DNA of 64,000 bases. It comes from Mangrovibacter phragmitis (GTDB lineage Bacteria; Pseudomonadota; Gammaproteobacteria; Enterobacterales; Enterobacteriaceae). The DNA is taken from assembly GCF_001655675.1 (NCBI RefSeq), contig NZ_LYRP01000047.1, forward strand, positions 99,592 through 163,591, read 5' to 3'. The position numbers and the translations under genes are program-made. The notes under the pieces were generated by a model. The model ran no database searches and was not told the DNA's origin. It saw only the letters and a program-made list of their open reading frames with translations. This document shows, one piece after another, positions 16,431 to 25,710 of the stretch; positions within the stretch are counted from its first letter, which is position 1; every line of letters begins with the position of its first letter.

Positions 16431-17210
16431 TTAACGTTTATCGTGCCAGTAAGCAACGGTACGAACCAGTTGTGCATCCCGCCCTACACTTAGCTGTTCT
16501 CCGAGTTGCTTCGCGACCTTACCCTCACCAGTCACCCAAATGAAATAATCCTCTTCAGGAATGGTCAGAGCCAGTGCATGGCGCGCCACGGTTTCAGGGC
16601 TTTCGCCAACAAACCATTCGATATTCACACCCGGTTCAGCGGTTAAATATTCACAGGCCTGCTGGCTGTGCACAGAAACCAGCGCTGTCACCTGCCCCTG
16701 AAACTGGCGGGCGTTGAGTTCGGCCAGGCGGCGGCGTAATGCAGGCATGCCAGACTCATCACAAACATAGAGTTGCCAGTGATACTCTGTGGGAACTATC
16801 AGTGAACCCCGTGGCCCGCCCATATACAGCGTATCGCCAGGTTTAGCCTGCACAGCCCAGTTACTTGCCACACCACCGTCATGGATATAAAAGTCCACTG
16901 TCAGTTCTTGTGTGGACGGGTCATAAATTGGCGTGTAATCACGAGCAGAAGGGCGAACGTCATTCTGCCAGATAATGCCATCTTCACCTGCAACAGGTGG
17001 CACAAAACCACTATCAGGTTCAGGGAAAAAGAGTTTGATATGGTCATCAAAACCTTGTGATTCAAAACCTTCCAGTTCATCACCGCCGGCCACAATACGC
17101 TGGAAGTGGCCAGCGACCCGTTCCGTGCGCATCACAGTCAGTTTTCGAAAGCGTAATGCATTGCGGGCACGGCGGGGATAGTGTGTTGTTGCAGAGCGGG
17201 GTTGTGTCAT
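16431..17210 (-). CDS. yqjH: NADPH-dependent ferric-chelate reductase
   Basis: YqjH is a cytosolic FAD enzyme of the siderophore-interacting protein family that reduces ferric chelates to release iron. The 259 residues follow E. coli YqjH: GFDDHIKLFFPEPD, the FAD motif RDYTPIYD, FYIHDGGVASNWAVQAKPGD, LYVCDESGMPALRRRL and the C-terminal FIWVTGEGKVAK. It diverges from yqjI. The shared 302-bp region holds a Fur-like site and YqjI operators close to this gene's start, as in E. coli, where Fur and nickel-responsive YqjI repress yqjH. Confidence 0.96.
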   Translation of the reverse strand: MTQPRSATTHYPRRARNALRFRKLTVMRTERVAGHFQRIVAGGDELEGFESQGFDDHIKLFFPEPDSGFVPPVAGEDGIIWQNDVRPSARDYTPIYDPSTQELTVDFYIHDGGVASNWAVQAKPGDTLYMGGPRGSLIVPTEYHWQLYVCDESGMPALRRRLAELNARQFQGQVTALVSVHSQQACEYLTAEPGVNIEWFVGESPETVARHALALTIPEEDYFIWVTGEGKVAKQLGEQLSVGRDAQLVRTVAYWHDKR

Positions 17211-17233
17211 AGGAGCTCCTGTATAGTCTAATT

Positions 17234-17247
17234 TTAGATATATCTAA
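17234..17247. promoter_or_regulatory. YqjI operator next to yqjH
   Basis: TTAGATATATCTAA is a perfect 14-bp palindrome 24 bp upstream of the yqjH start. The same core recurs before yqjI. YqjI in E. coli binds AT-rich inverted repeats in both promoters. Confidence 0.75.
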
Positions 17248-17254
17248 TCGTCAG

Positions 17255-17275
17255 TTAATGATAATGATTGTTATC
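17255..17275. promoter_or_regulatory. Fur box upstream of yqjH
   Basis: TTAATGATAATGATTGTTATC contains TGATAAT-G-ATTGTTA, close to the 7-1-7 Fur site TGATAATNATTATCA. E. coli yqjH is Fur-regulated. Confidence 0.72.
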
Positions 17276-17415
17276 CGTGATTTATGCAAGACAAAATTTG
17301 ATATATCAGCACTTGTCACCACCACCAACCACAACAAGTTAAGAATTAAATACAAATCAATAAGTTAAAGTAAAATAAATGAAATAAACTTTGTAATATT
17401 TGCTAAAAAATATAA
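17276..17415. other. Central part of the yqjH-yqjI divergent region
   Basis: AT-rich, no gene. It lies between the two operator groups and should contain the divergent promoters. Confidence 0.4.
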
Positions 17416-17440
17416 TTAGATATATTTTAGATATATCTAT
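17416..17440. promoter_or_regulatory. YqjI operator in its own promoter
   Basis: The palindrome TAGATATATCTA (17428-17439) is preceded by an extra half-copy TTAGATATAT at 17416-17425. It is the same element as at 17234 and predicts autoregulation by YqjI. Confidence 0.73.
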
Positions 17441-17512
17441 ATTACACCTACCATTCAGATACTGAATGCAACAACAGGTGCATAAATTAAACACAACAAT
17501 AAGGTTGTCCCT

Positions 17513-18184
17513 ATGAGAGATTTTTTCCGTTTACAAATGCGTCACGATAACGGGCGCGGAGAAGAAGGCGAAGGGCGTTGCCATGGCAGAGGTCGCCATA
17601 GCCGTATGGAAGGTGAGGAACAAAACCGTGAAATGCGTGGCCGTGAGGAACGTGGGCACGGAGAACGGGGCCGTGGTAGACATGCTGGGTGCGACATGAA
17701 TGAACGTGGCGGGCATCGCCGTAAACGCTTCTTTGGCCACGGCGAACTGCGGATCGTAGTGCTCGATATCCTGTCTCAGGATACCAGCCACGGCTATGAA
17801 CTGATCAAGTCTATCGAAAACATGACGGAAGGCCATTATGTTCCGAGTGCGGGCGTTATCTACCCCACGCTGGATTTTCTTGAGTCCAACAAACTGATTC
17901 ACCTGGAAGATGAAGAAAACGGGCGCAAAAAAATCACCATTACAGAACTGGGACAGCAATGGTTAGCAGCGCACAATGAGGAATTGAGTCAAATTAAAGA
18001 ACGCATCGCAGCTAAAGCGGTAGGCCGTAAATTGAGAACCAACCCAGATATGAAACGGGCGCTGGACAACATCAAAGCGGTGCTGGATTTGAAAGTGAAT
18101 CAACAAGGCGTTGAGCCTGCTACGCTCAAACAAATTATCGGCATCATTGATAAAGCCGCACTGGATATTTCACAACTGGATTAA
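17513..18184 (+). CDS. yqjI: Nickel-responsive PadR-family repressor
   Basis: YqjI represses yqjH and itself and lets go when nickel binds. Residues 1-72 form a low-complexity extension rich in Gly, Arg, Glu and His with two Cys (RCHGRGRHS and HAGCDM), the proposed metal-binding part. The PadR winged helix follows (ELRIVVLDILSQDTSHGYELIKSIENMTEGHYVPSAG, then IYPTLDFLESNKLI), and a C-terminal dimer helix region to residue 223. The extension seems less His-rich and more Glu/Arg-rich than the E. coli one, so metal affinity may differ. AAGG lies 8 nt before the ATG. Confidence 0.95.
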   Translation: MRDFFRLQMRHDNGRGEEGEGRCHGRGRHSRMEGEEQNREMRGREERGHGERGRGRHAGCDMNERGGHRRKRFFGHGELRIVVLDILSQDTSHGYELIKSIENMTEGHYVPSAGVIYPTLDFLESNKLIHLEDEENGRKKITITELGQQWLAAHNEELSQIKERIAAKAVGRKLRTNPDMKRALDNIKAVLDLKVNQQGVEPATLKQIIGIIDKAALDISQLD

Positions 18185-18195
18185 AAAGCAAGCAA

Positions 18196-18211
18196 CCAGC
18201 CCGCAGGCTGG
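18196..18211. terminator. Hairpin between yqjI and the aminotransferase gene
   Basis: CCAGCC-CGCA-GGCTGG sits between convergent genes. No strong T run is adjacent. Confidence 0.5.
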
Positions 18212-18230
18212 CCGCTTACCTGGGGAGTGG

Positions 18231-19568
18231 TTAACGGACCAGGCCGCTGAACTGACCCAGTACCTGGTCAATGATTGCCAGGCCTTGTTTCACTTCATCG
18301 GCAGTAACCGTGCAGGGCGGAACCACATGAATGCGGTTTTCCACCACAAAGCTCAGTAGCCCGGCTTCGGTCAACGCCAGCTTGATGGCCGCCATATCGG
18401 CTGCAGCGACGGGTGTTTTGGTTTCAGGGTTGGTCACCAGTTCCAGTGCCTGGAATACGCCAACCCCACGCACTTCACCCACCAGCGCATATTTTTCTGA
18501 AAGCGCATTCAGGCCGGCACGCAGTGCACCATCACCCACCAGTGCTGCATTTTCCACAACGTTTTCTTCTTTCATTGCGTCCAGCGTGGCGACAATCGCC
18601 GCCATCGCCAGTGGGTGCCCGGAATAAGTCAGGCCACCGGCAAAAAAGTGGTCATCAAAATAATGGGAAATGGCTTCAGAAATCAGTACGCCACCTGCCG
18701 GTACATAACCTGCGTTCACCCCTTTTGCGAAGGTGATAAGATCAGGTACCACGTCATCATGTTCAAACGCAAACCAGCGGCCGGTGCGGCCAAAACCTGC
18801 CATCACTTCATCCAGAATCAGGACAATGCCAAATTCATCGGCCAGAGCACGCACACCTTTCATGTACCCTGCAGGCGGCACCAGAATGCCTGCGGTACCT
18901 GGAATACTTTCCAGTAAAATAGCGGCAATAGAAGCCGGGCCTTCGCATTCAATAATACGGCGTAAATGCTGTAACGCACGCGCGCACTCTTCTTGTTCGT
19001 TGGTGGCATTGAACTCAGAGCGGTAGAGATACGGGTTGAAGAAATGCACATGGCCGCGAGAATATTCGTTTGGTACACGGCGCCAGTCACCGGTCGCGGC
19101 AATCGCGCTACCGGTATTACCGTGATAAGAGCGGTAGGCTGACAGCACTTTATCGCGCCCGGTGTATAAACGCGCCATACGGATCGCGTTTTCGTTGGCA
19201 TCGGCCCCGGCGTTAGTAAAGAAAACTTTATGGAAACCCGCGGGTGCCAGTTCCACAATGCGTTTTGCGGCTTCACCACGCGCCAGGTTAGCCGTTGCCG
19301 GGGCAATTGTCACCAGCTCTTCAAGCTGCGCTTTCATGGCTGCCAGCACTTTGGGGTGCTGATAACCGATATTGACGTTAACTAACTGGCTGCTGAAATC
19401 GAGGTATTTTTTGCCGTCGTAATCCCATAACTGGCAGCCTTTTGCGCCAGCAATAACTAATGGGTTCAGGTTGCCCTGCGCAGACCATGAGTGAAATACA
19501 TAAGAACGGTCCAGCTGACGCACATCGTTATTTGTTAGAAAATTCTCGCCCTGTAATGCCAGTTTCAT
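18231..19568 (-). CDS. Class III PLP-dependent aminotransferase
   Basis: This 445-residue omega-aminotransferase moves an amino group from an amine or omega-amino acid to a keto acid. Family signs are FHKVFFTNAGADANENAIRMAR (phosphate-binding region), YRSYHGNTGSA, the PLP-ring aspartate in LILDEVMAGFGRTG and the Schiff-base lysine in LITFAKGVNAGYVPAGG. The start is at 19568, where AGGAGG precedes the ATG by 7 nt; the upstream in-frame ATG has no such site. Its closest types in my memory are taurine or beta-alanine:pyruvate aminotransferases, but substrate is not determined. It diverges from an SDR gene, and an amino acid ABC importer with a MocR regulator follows, so these are probably one uptake and breakdown unit. 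Confidence 0.88.
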   Translation of the reverse strand: MKLALQGENFLTNNDVRQLDRSYVFHSWSAQGNLNPLVIAGAKGCQLWDYDGKKYLDFSSQLVNVNIGYQHPKVLAAMKAQLEELVTIAPATANLARGEAAKRIVELAPAGFHKVFFTNAGADANENAIRMARLYTGRDKVLSAYRSYHGNTGSAIAATGDWRRVPNEYSRGHVHFFNPYLYRSEFNATNEQEECARALQHLRRIIECEGPASIAAILLESIPGTAGILVPPAGYMKGVRALADEFGIVLILDEVMAGFGRTGRWFAFEHDDVVPDLITFAKGVNAGYVPAGGVLISEAISHYFDDHFFAGGLTYSGHPLAMAAIVATLDAMKEENVVENAALVGDGALRAGLNALSEKYALVGEVRGVGVFQALELVTNPETKTPVAAADMAAIKLALTEAGLLSFVVENRIHVVPPCTVTADEVKQGLAIIDQVLGQFSGLVR

Positions 19569-19671
19569 ACCTGCCCTCCTGAATCTTACGCTCAACATTT
19601 CGGTCAAAACCCTTGAATTCATCCTGAGCCTGTAACAACCAGACCAGGTAGAGCCAGAAGCAGATTTTTAC

Positions 19672-19690
19672 TGTGACAAGAGGTGTCACA
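19672..19690. promoter_or_regulatory. Palindrome TGTGACA-N5-TGTCACA between divergent catabolic genes
   Basis: Perfect 7-bp arms separated by AGAGG lie midway between the aminotransferase and SDR genes. The spacing rules out a standard CRP site. It is a good candidate operator for the MocR-type regulator at 23848; a related GTGACA-containing repeat is found at that gene. Confidence 0.6.
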
Positions 19691-19749
19691 AGCCAGTCAG
19701 TCATCTGGCTCTGTCTCACTCCCTCGCCGCTTCTTATAGTGCGAACTGA

Positions 19750-20553
<804 letters not shown>

Positions 20554-20561
20554 CAAAATAT

Positions 20562-20584
20562 CGGCCCACCGTTTCTGTGGGCCG
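20562..20584. terminator. Convergent terminator between SDR and ABC ATPase genes
   Basis: CGGCCCAC-CGTTTCT-GTGGGCCG is a perfect 8-bp GC stem between convergent genes, with short T-rich tails on both strands. Confidence 0.75.
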
Positions 20585-20616
20585 TTATTGCCGGCTACAT
20601 GGGAATAACATACATC

Positions 20617-21375
20617 TCAGCGCGTGGTCGCCAAAAAGCGCTGCACACGTTCAGAATCAGGATTAGTAAAGAATTTTTCGGGTGCGGCTTTCTCAATTAA
20701 CACGCCTTTTTCCAAAAATACCACCTGGTCTGACACCTGGCGGGCAAAGTCCATCTCGTGAGTCACCACCACCATGGTGTAACCTTCCGCTGCCAGTGCT
20801 TTCATTACTGCCAGCACTTCGCCAACCAGTTCAGGATCCAGCGCCGAAGTCGGTTCATCAAACAGAATCACTTCCGGTGACATAGCTAACGAGCGGGCAA
20901 TTGCCACACGCTGCTTCTGCCCACCGGATAACGTAATGGGGTAACTGTCGGCCTTGTGGTTCATACCCACTTTTTCCAGTTGTTTATGGGCAATCTGGTT
21001 GGCTTCCGCACGTTTGAGGCCCTTGACGTGCAATAACGCTTCTGTCACGTTTTGCAGCACCGTCAGGTGCGGCCACAAATTAAAACTCTGGAACACCATA
21101 CCCACACGTTCACGCACTTTTGACAGCTCACGGTGAGACATATGTTTGCCACTGTCATCCACGCCGATACGGCTACCAGAAATACGAATTTCGCCGCGAT
21201 CAGGCTGTTCCAGCCAGTTCATGCAACGCAGCAACGTCGATTTACCCGAACCGGATGACCCCAGAATGCTGATGACTTCCCCCTTTTGTACATCCAGGTT
21301 GATATCACGTAACACTTCCACATTATCGAATTGCTTCGAGACATTTTTAATACTAACTGCCGCATTCTCAGGCAT
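20617..21375 (-). CDS. Polar amino acid ABC transporter ATPase
   Basis: This 252-residue ATPase powers an amino acid importer. Walker A is GSSGSGKST, the Q-loop is [13 protein letters not shown], the signature is [15 protein letters not shown] and Walker B is [13 protein letters not shown], with the switch His in VVTHEMDF; these are typical of the GlnQ/HisP group. The start at 21375 follows GAGGAA and overlaps the upstream permease gene by 8 bases. It is the last gene of a four-gene minus-strand operon: binding protein, two permeases, ATPase. Confidence 0.93.
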   Translation of the reverse strand: MPENAAVSIKNVSKQFDNVEVLRDINLDVQKGEVISILGSSGSGKSTLLRCMNWLEQPDRGEIRISGSRIGVDDSGKHMSHRELSKVRERVGMVFQSFNLWPHLTVLQNVTEALLHVKGLKRAEANQIAHKQLEKVGMNHKADSYPITLSGGQKQRVAIARSLAMSPEVILFDEPTSALDPELVGEVLAVMKALAAEGYTMVVVTHEMDFARQVSDQVVFLEKGVLIEKAAPEKFFTNPDSERVQRFLATTR

Positions 21376-22033
21376 GGGTAATTCCTCGTTTCGCGCCATA
21401 GCTATTCAGGCGTTTAATCAATAACTCAAGCAGCACACTGACACCCCAGTACAGGCCAATGGCAACAATAAATGCATTAAATGGAATGAAATAAGTCGCC
21501 TGGACACTGTTTGCTGCAGCAGTAATTTCCTGAACAGTAATAATGCACAAGAAAGCTGTATCTTTCAGGCAGATAATTAACTGGTTACCCATCAGTGGCA
21601 GCGCACCGGAAAAAATATTCGGTGTAATAATCCGGGTAAAGGTTTTATAACGGGAAAAACCTTGCGCAGTCGCCGCTTCAATATAGCCAGTAGAAAAAAT
21701 CCGCCGCTGGCTACGTAATATTTCATAAAAATATGCACTGTGATAAATAATCAGTGAAACCAGACCAGCTGTCCAGGCTTCCATACTAATGCCAATCTCA
21801 GGCAAACCGTAATAAAGTAAATAAGCCAGAATCAGAAAAGGCACTGCCCGCATCAGGCTTACAAAATAGTGAATAATGTTATTCAGCACTTTTGACTGCA
21901 GTTCGGTTAAATACAATACTGTAGTACCAATGATAATTCCCGCAATCGCAGTAATAACGAACAATTCAAGGGTCGAAATAAACCCCTGCAGAAACAAATC
22001 TCGTGCTGACCAGACTATCGCCCATTGGTTCAT
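21368..22033 (-). CDS. Amino acid ABC transporter permease (second)
   Basis: This 221-residue HisM-type permease has about five helices and the ATPase-docking EAA loop ([25 protein letters not shown]). It pairs with the neighbouring permease gene to form the membrane channel. It overlaps the ATPase gene, so the two are translationally linked. Confidence 0.92.
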   Translation of the reverse strand: MNQWAIVWSARDLFLQGFISTLELFVITAIAGIIIGTTVLYLTELQSKVLNNIIHYFVSLMRAVPFLILAYLLYYGLPEIGISMEAWTAGLVSLIIYHSAYFYEILRSQRRIFSTGYIEAATAQGFSRYKTFTRIITPNIFSGALPLMGNQLIICLKDTAFLCIITVQEITAAANSVQATYFIPFNAFIVAIGLYWGVSVLLELLIKRLNSYGAKRGITHA

Positions 22034-22054
22034 AGCGTCTCCAAATACTCTGCT

Positions 22055-22696
22055 TTACCGCGCCAGGCGTTTCGCTTTACGTTCTGCTAAATTTTGTAAT
22101 TTAAGCAGTACGCCAATAATTACTATATACAGTAAACCCGCCGCCAGGATAGGTGATAACGGCTCATAAGTTACTGCAGAAATACGGTTTGTTACCCGGG
22201 TTAAATCCACCACACCGATAACAGCAATCGCCGGGCTGCCCTTAATTAAAAAAGACATTTCATTTACCAATGCTGGCAGGCTTTCAATCCACATCTGTGG
22301 CAACATGATATAACGGAAATAAGTCCAGCGTTGCATTCCTACCGCTTCAGCAGCTTCTTTTTGCTCTTTGGGAAAATGGGTAAAGGCATTACGCCAGATC
22401 TCTGCATTGAATGCGGAAGTATTCAGTGTCAGTGCCACAATGGCGGCAATACTTTTATCAAGGTTAATACCAACCGCCGGTAATGAAAGAAACAAAAACA
22501 AGACTAATGTCACCAACGGTGTGGCACGCGCCAGGCTGATGTACAGCACCAGGATAGTGTCCACAACGGGGATCTTCATCATTCGAATAAACGCGATGAC
22601 CAGACCAATCGACACCCCGAACAGGATAGCGATGCCGGAAATCCACAACGTCGCCCAGGCGCCTTCAAATAATAACTGCCAAGATATCGCGTCCAT
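22055..22696 (-). CDS. Amino acid ABC transporter permease (first)
   Basis: This 213-residue permease has the His/Glu/Gln/Arg/opine topology: an N-terminal helix (WATLWISGIAILFGVSIGLVIAF), SLARATPLVTLVLFLFLSLP, NTSAFNAEIWRNAF and the EAA loop EAAEAVGMQRWTYFRYIMLPQ. It follows the binding protein gene after a hairpin and precedes the second permease by 21 nt. Confidence 0.92.
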   Translation of the reverse strand: MDAISWQLLFEGAWATLWISGIAILFGVSIGLVIAFIRMMKIPVVDTILVLYISLARATPLVTLVLFLFLSLPAVGINLDKSIAAIVALTLNTSAFNAEIWRNAFTHFPKEQKEAAEAVGMQRWTYFRYIMLPQMWIESLPALVNEMSFLIKGSPAIAVIGVVDLTRVTNRISAVTYEPLSPILAAGLLYIVIIGVLLKLQNLAERKAKRLAR

Positions 22697-22721
22697 TTAA
22701 CGCTCCTTGATACCAAAACAA

Positions 22722-22743
22722 GGCGCAGCCTGCAGGCTGCGCC
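22722..22743 (-). terminator. Attenuating hairpin between binding protein and permease genes
   Basis: GGCGCAGCC-TGCA-GGCTGCGCC is a perfect 9-bp stem in the operon. On the minus strand it is followed by TTGTTTT. Such hairpins commonly let the binding protein be made in excess over the membrane parts. Confidence 0.75.
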
Positions 22744-22749
22744 CATTTA

Positions 22750-23601
22750 TTACAGACCTGCTAATTTATGGAACTGTTCAGCACTGGTGATTGGTACCGT
22801 TGGCAGATTCGGGTAGGTTTCACCAAACCATTTTTTCTGCAATTCAGCCAGACGACCGGTTTCACGCATGTGATCCATGAATTTGGTCATATATTTCATC
22901 AGTTCTGGTGAATTTTTTGAGATTGGCCAGGCCATATAACCCGGTCCAGAAACCGCCAGGCCTTTGGCAAAAACTTTGGGTTTTTCTTTAACCAAATCGT
23001 TTACAGAAATAACCACGTTAATCACATAATCCAGGCGTTTGTTGGCCAAATCTGCATACGCTTCCGGATAGGACTGATATTGAACAACCGGGCCCAGTTC
23101 ACCACCCTGTTTCTCCAGCATGGCTTTCAGCTCTGGCAAACGTGCTAATAACGCGCTACCCGCCTGAACACCCACTTTTTTGCCGGACAAATCTTTAATG
23201 GTATTCAGTGAAGTATCCCCTGCGCGCTTCACAAAATAATGCTGTGCAGAAGCAAACGGTGGTGTGAAATTAAAAACATTCAGGCGCTCATCCGTAACAA
23301 CAGCCCCTGTCAGAGCCATATCATACTGCCCGGTAGAAACAGACGCCAATAAGCCAGTCCAGGGTAAAATACTTTGGTCTACATGGAATTTTGCGTATTT
23401 ACGTAATTCATCCAGCATATCCTTGTTAAAACCTTCCGCTTTACCATCTTTGATAAAGTTAAACGGCGCATAGTCGTCTTCTGTCACCACTTTCAATGCG
23501 CCTGCTTTTTCAATTTCCGGTAAATCACGAGCAGCCACCTGCCAGCTAAATGCCATTGCCAGCACTGCGGATAAAGTCAAAATGCCCAACTTACTCTTCA
23601 T
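22750..23601 (-). CDS. Amino acid ABC transporter periplasmic binding protein
   Basis: This 283-residue protein has a signal peptide (MKSKLGILTLSAVLAMAFSWQVAA, cut before RDLPE) and the family 3 solute-binding fold: LKVVTEDDYAPFNFIKDGKAEGFNKDMLDELRKY, then YDMALTGAVVTDERLNVFNFTPPF, LSGKKVGVQAGSALL and a C-terminal KKWFGETYP. It binds a polar amino acid or related amine for the importer encoded downstream. The cluster suggests the ligand is the substrate of the aminotransferase, but the pocket cannot be read from sequence alone. Confidence 0.92.
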   Translation of the reverse strand: MKSKLGILTLSAVLAMAFSWQVAARDLPEIEKAGALKVVTEDDYAPFNFIKDGKAEGFNKDMLDELRKYAKFHVDQSILPWTGLLASVSTGQYDMALTGAVVTDERLNVFNFTPPFASAQHYFVKRAGDTSLNTIKDLSGKKVGVQAGSALLARLPELKAMLEKQGGELGPVVQYQSYPEAYADLANKRLDYVINVVISVNDLVKEKPKVFAKGLAVSGPGYMAWPISKNSPELMKYMTKFMDHMRETGRLAELQKKWFGETYPNLPTVPITSAEQFHKLAGL

Positions 23602-23847
23602 AGCGCCACCTTTTATTTTCTGAAACCAGATGCATTACGGGAAAGCGTTACCCGAATACGAAGCAAAATATGTGCCGGAAAAGAAATATCCCGTTAAGAA
23701 TATTCACACCGGGTTGCGTTTTACTCTAGGAAGGTTGTTTGCCACCTGAACAGTGACAGTTTCACTCTGCCGATGTGTCAGATAAGCAGAATATGGTACG
23801 AAGATTGCTTATGTAGTTACCTGTTAAGCCACCGGAGGACCATCACG
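23602..23847. other. Divergent promoter region, binding protein and MocR gene
   Basis: This 246-nt region holds no gene. The imperfect operator-like repeat AGTGA-CAGTT-TCACT lies at 23752-23766, followed by GTGTCAG. MocR regulators usually bind the region between their gene and a divergent target, so this is the expected site. Confidence 0.55.
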
Positions 23848-25308
23848 ATGAATCGTCATTATCTGCACATAGAATTTGACCGGTCACGTGGGTTGCAGGA
23901 ACAAGTCAGAGAGACACTGGTTAACGCTATTTTGAGCGGTATTTTTCCGGCCGACCAGCCTCTGCCTTCCTGCCGCCAGCTTGCCAGCCAGCTCCAGGTG
24001 TCACGCAATACCACAGCCCTGGTTTTTGAAGGACTGGTGAACGATGGTTACCTGATTAGCCGTCCACGCAGTGGTTATTTTCTGCACCCGGATTACCAGT
24101 CATGCCAGTACAAAACCACAGAGACTGCACTTCCCGCCGATAACACCGCACCACTTTGGAGCAACCGGTTTAAAGTCGCCCCCAGCCAGCAAGAATCCAT
24201 TATGAAACCCTCAGGCTGGATGCACTATCGCTACCCGTTTATCTACGGGCAGCCTAACACCGCCCAGTTCCCGCTAAGTCAGTGGCGGGCAGCTTCACGC
24301 TGGCTCAACAGTGGAGTGGCAGACCAGCGCTGGATAATCGATCATATCGATCAGGATGTCCCCATGCTGATTGAGCAGATTCGCACCAGAGTACTGCCAA
24401 AACGCGGAATACTGGCGGCGCCGGATGAAATTCTGATAACCATTGGCTCGCAAAACGCGCTCTATTTACTGACCCGTTTGTTGATGTCTTCGTCAACCCG
24501 CGTGGCAGTGGAAAACCCGGGTTACCGTGAAGCTATCAACACGTTTTTGCTGGGTGATGCGCAGATAATTCCCCACGATGTTGATGAAGAAGGCATTACC
24601 CTGAACCAGCCGCCGTGTGATTATTACTATGTCACCCCCGGACACCAGGTGCCGACAGGTGTGACACTGAGTAGCCAGCGCCGCAAGGCATTGCTTGAGC
24701 ATGTGACTCGCCATGACGCGGTAATTATCGAAGATGATTACGATTCAGAAAGTAATTTCACGCTCAACCCACCGCCCGCTCTGAAAGCCAGCGATAAACA
24801 TGGCCGCGTGGTTTATGTCAGCAGCCTGTCCAAAGCGCTTTCGCCGGGATTACGCCTGGGATTTATGGTGGCCGACCCTGAATTGATTGATGAAGCCCGG
24901 GCACTACGCCGCCTGGTGGTTCGCCATGCGCCAACCAATATCCAGTACCAGATGGCGCATTTCCTGGCACAAGGGTATTACGAAACACATCTGCGCCGTT
25001 ACCATGAAGACTCTGCACGCCGTTGGGAGTTACTGAACAGGTCGCTGGAAACCTGGTTGCCGGAATGCCGCCCTATTCCCGGGAGTGAGCATGCTAACGC
25101 CTTCTGGCTAAAAACCCCCGGCGGTATTAATACCCAGCAACTCACCTGGCGCGCGGCTCACGCAGGTGTATTAATTGAGCCCGGTGCCCGGCATTTTCTG
25201 GATGCCAACCCACCAGAAACCTTTTTCCGTATGGGTTTTCACGCCATTTCACCGGAAAAAATTGCCCCCGGAGTGGAAGTACTGCGCGAACAACTCGCGC
25301 AGCTATGA
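23848..25308 (+). CDS. MocR-type transcriptional regulator (GntR wHTH plus aminotransferase domain)
   Basis: This 486-residue protein fuses a GntR winged helix (residues ~10-75: LQEQVRETLVNAILSGIFPADQPLPSCRQLASQLQVSRNTTALVFEGL) to a class I aminotransferase fold. The PLP-binding lysine is in VYVSSLSKALSPGLRLGFM and the conserved aspartate/tyrosine region is IIEDDYDSES. In MocR proteins the PLP domain senses an amino compound rather than catalysing. ATG 23848 has GGAGGA 9 nt upstream. It is divergent from the ABC operon and likely controls it together with the aminotransferase and SDR genes, by inference. Confidence 0.9.
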   Translation: MNRHYLHIEFDRSRGLQEQVRETLVNAILSGIFPADQPLPSCRQLASQLQVSRNTTALVFEGLVNDGYLISRPRSGYFLHPDYQSCQYKTTETALPADNTAPLWSNRFKVAPSQQESIMKPSGWMHYRYPFIYGQPNTAQFPLSQWRAASRWLNSGVADQRWIIDHIDQDVPMLIEQIRTRVLPKRGILAAPDEILITIGSQNALYLLTRLLMSSSTRVAVENPGYREAINTFLLGDAQIIPHDVDEEGITLNQPPCDYYYVTPGHQVPTGVTLSSQRRKALLEHVTRHDAVIIEDDYDSESNFTLNPPPALKASDKHGRVVYVSSLSKALSPGLRLGFMVADPELIDEARALRRLVVRHAPTNIQYQMAHFLAQGYYETHLRRYHEDSARRWELLNRSLETWLPECRPIPGSEHANAFWLKTPGGINTQQLTWRAAHAGVLIEPGARHFLDANPPETFFRMGFHAISPEKIAPGVEVLREQLAQL

Positions 25309-25710
25309 ACGGCAACAAGTACACATCATCATTATGTAGCTTCACAGACCGGGTTGTCAGTGCCCCGTTTCCCCCTGGCAAAACGGGCAGCTATATAAGA
25401 GCCAGGGAACAGCTCTTCACAAGCAACTGCTCCCTCCTGCGCCAGCCAGGTGCCCTACCCCTCAATAACCCGCAAGACGATATACGCACCATCAATATCA
25501 GGCAATCAGGCAATCAGGCACTAATTTGGTGCACCCCATCCCAGACAGAACAGGCTGCATCAATAAAGGGCAACAGACTTCGCAGGCTGTTGAGCGCAAA
25601 AGTTAACCCTGCAAACGTACCAACAGGTACTGCTTTAACCGGGAAAACGGGTAAGGCATAAAAACACGGATACTTTTCCCAACATGTCGTCATCGCCTTG
25701 TTCGTCAGGT
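25309..25710. other. Convergent intergenic region without a gene
   Basis: About 400 nt between the MocR gene and the end of a peptide ABC operon. The open frames across it have no ribosome binding site and look random. A stem CCCGTTT/AAACGGG at 25364-25387 may end the MocR transcript. Three 8-bp tandem copies of ATCAGGCA lie at 25497-25520. Confidence 0.45.
25497..25520. repeat. Three tandem copies of ATCAGGCA
   Basis: An exact 8-bp unit repeated three times in non-coding sequence. Too short to assign a role. Confidence 0.85.

Noticed and set aside
19672..19690. TGTGACA-N5-TGTCACA considered as a CRP site
   Set aside because: The TGTGA and TCACA halves are 9 bp apart rather than 6, so the CRP geometry is wrong.
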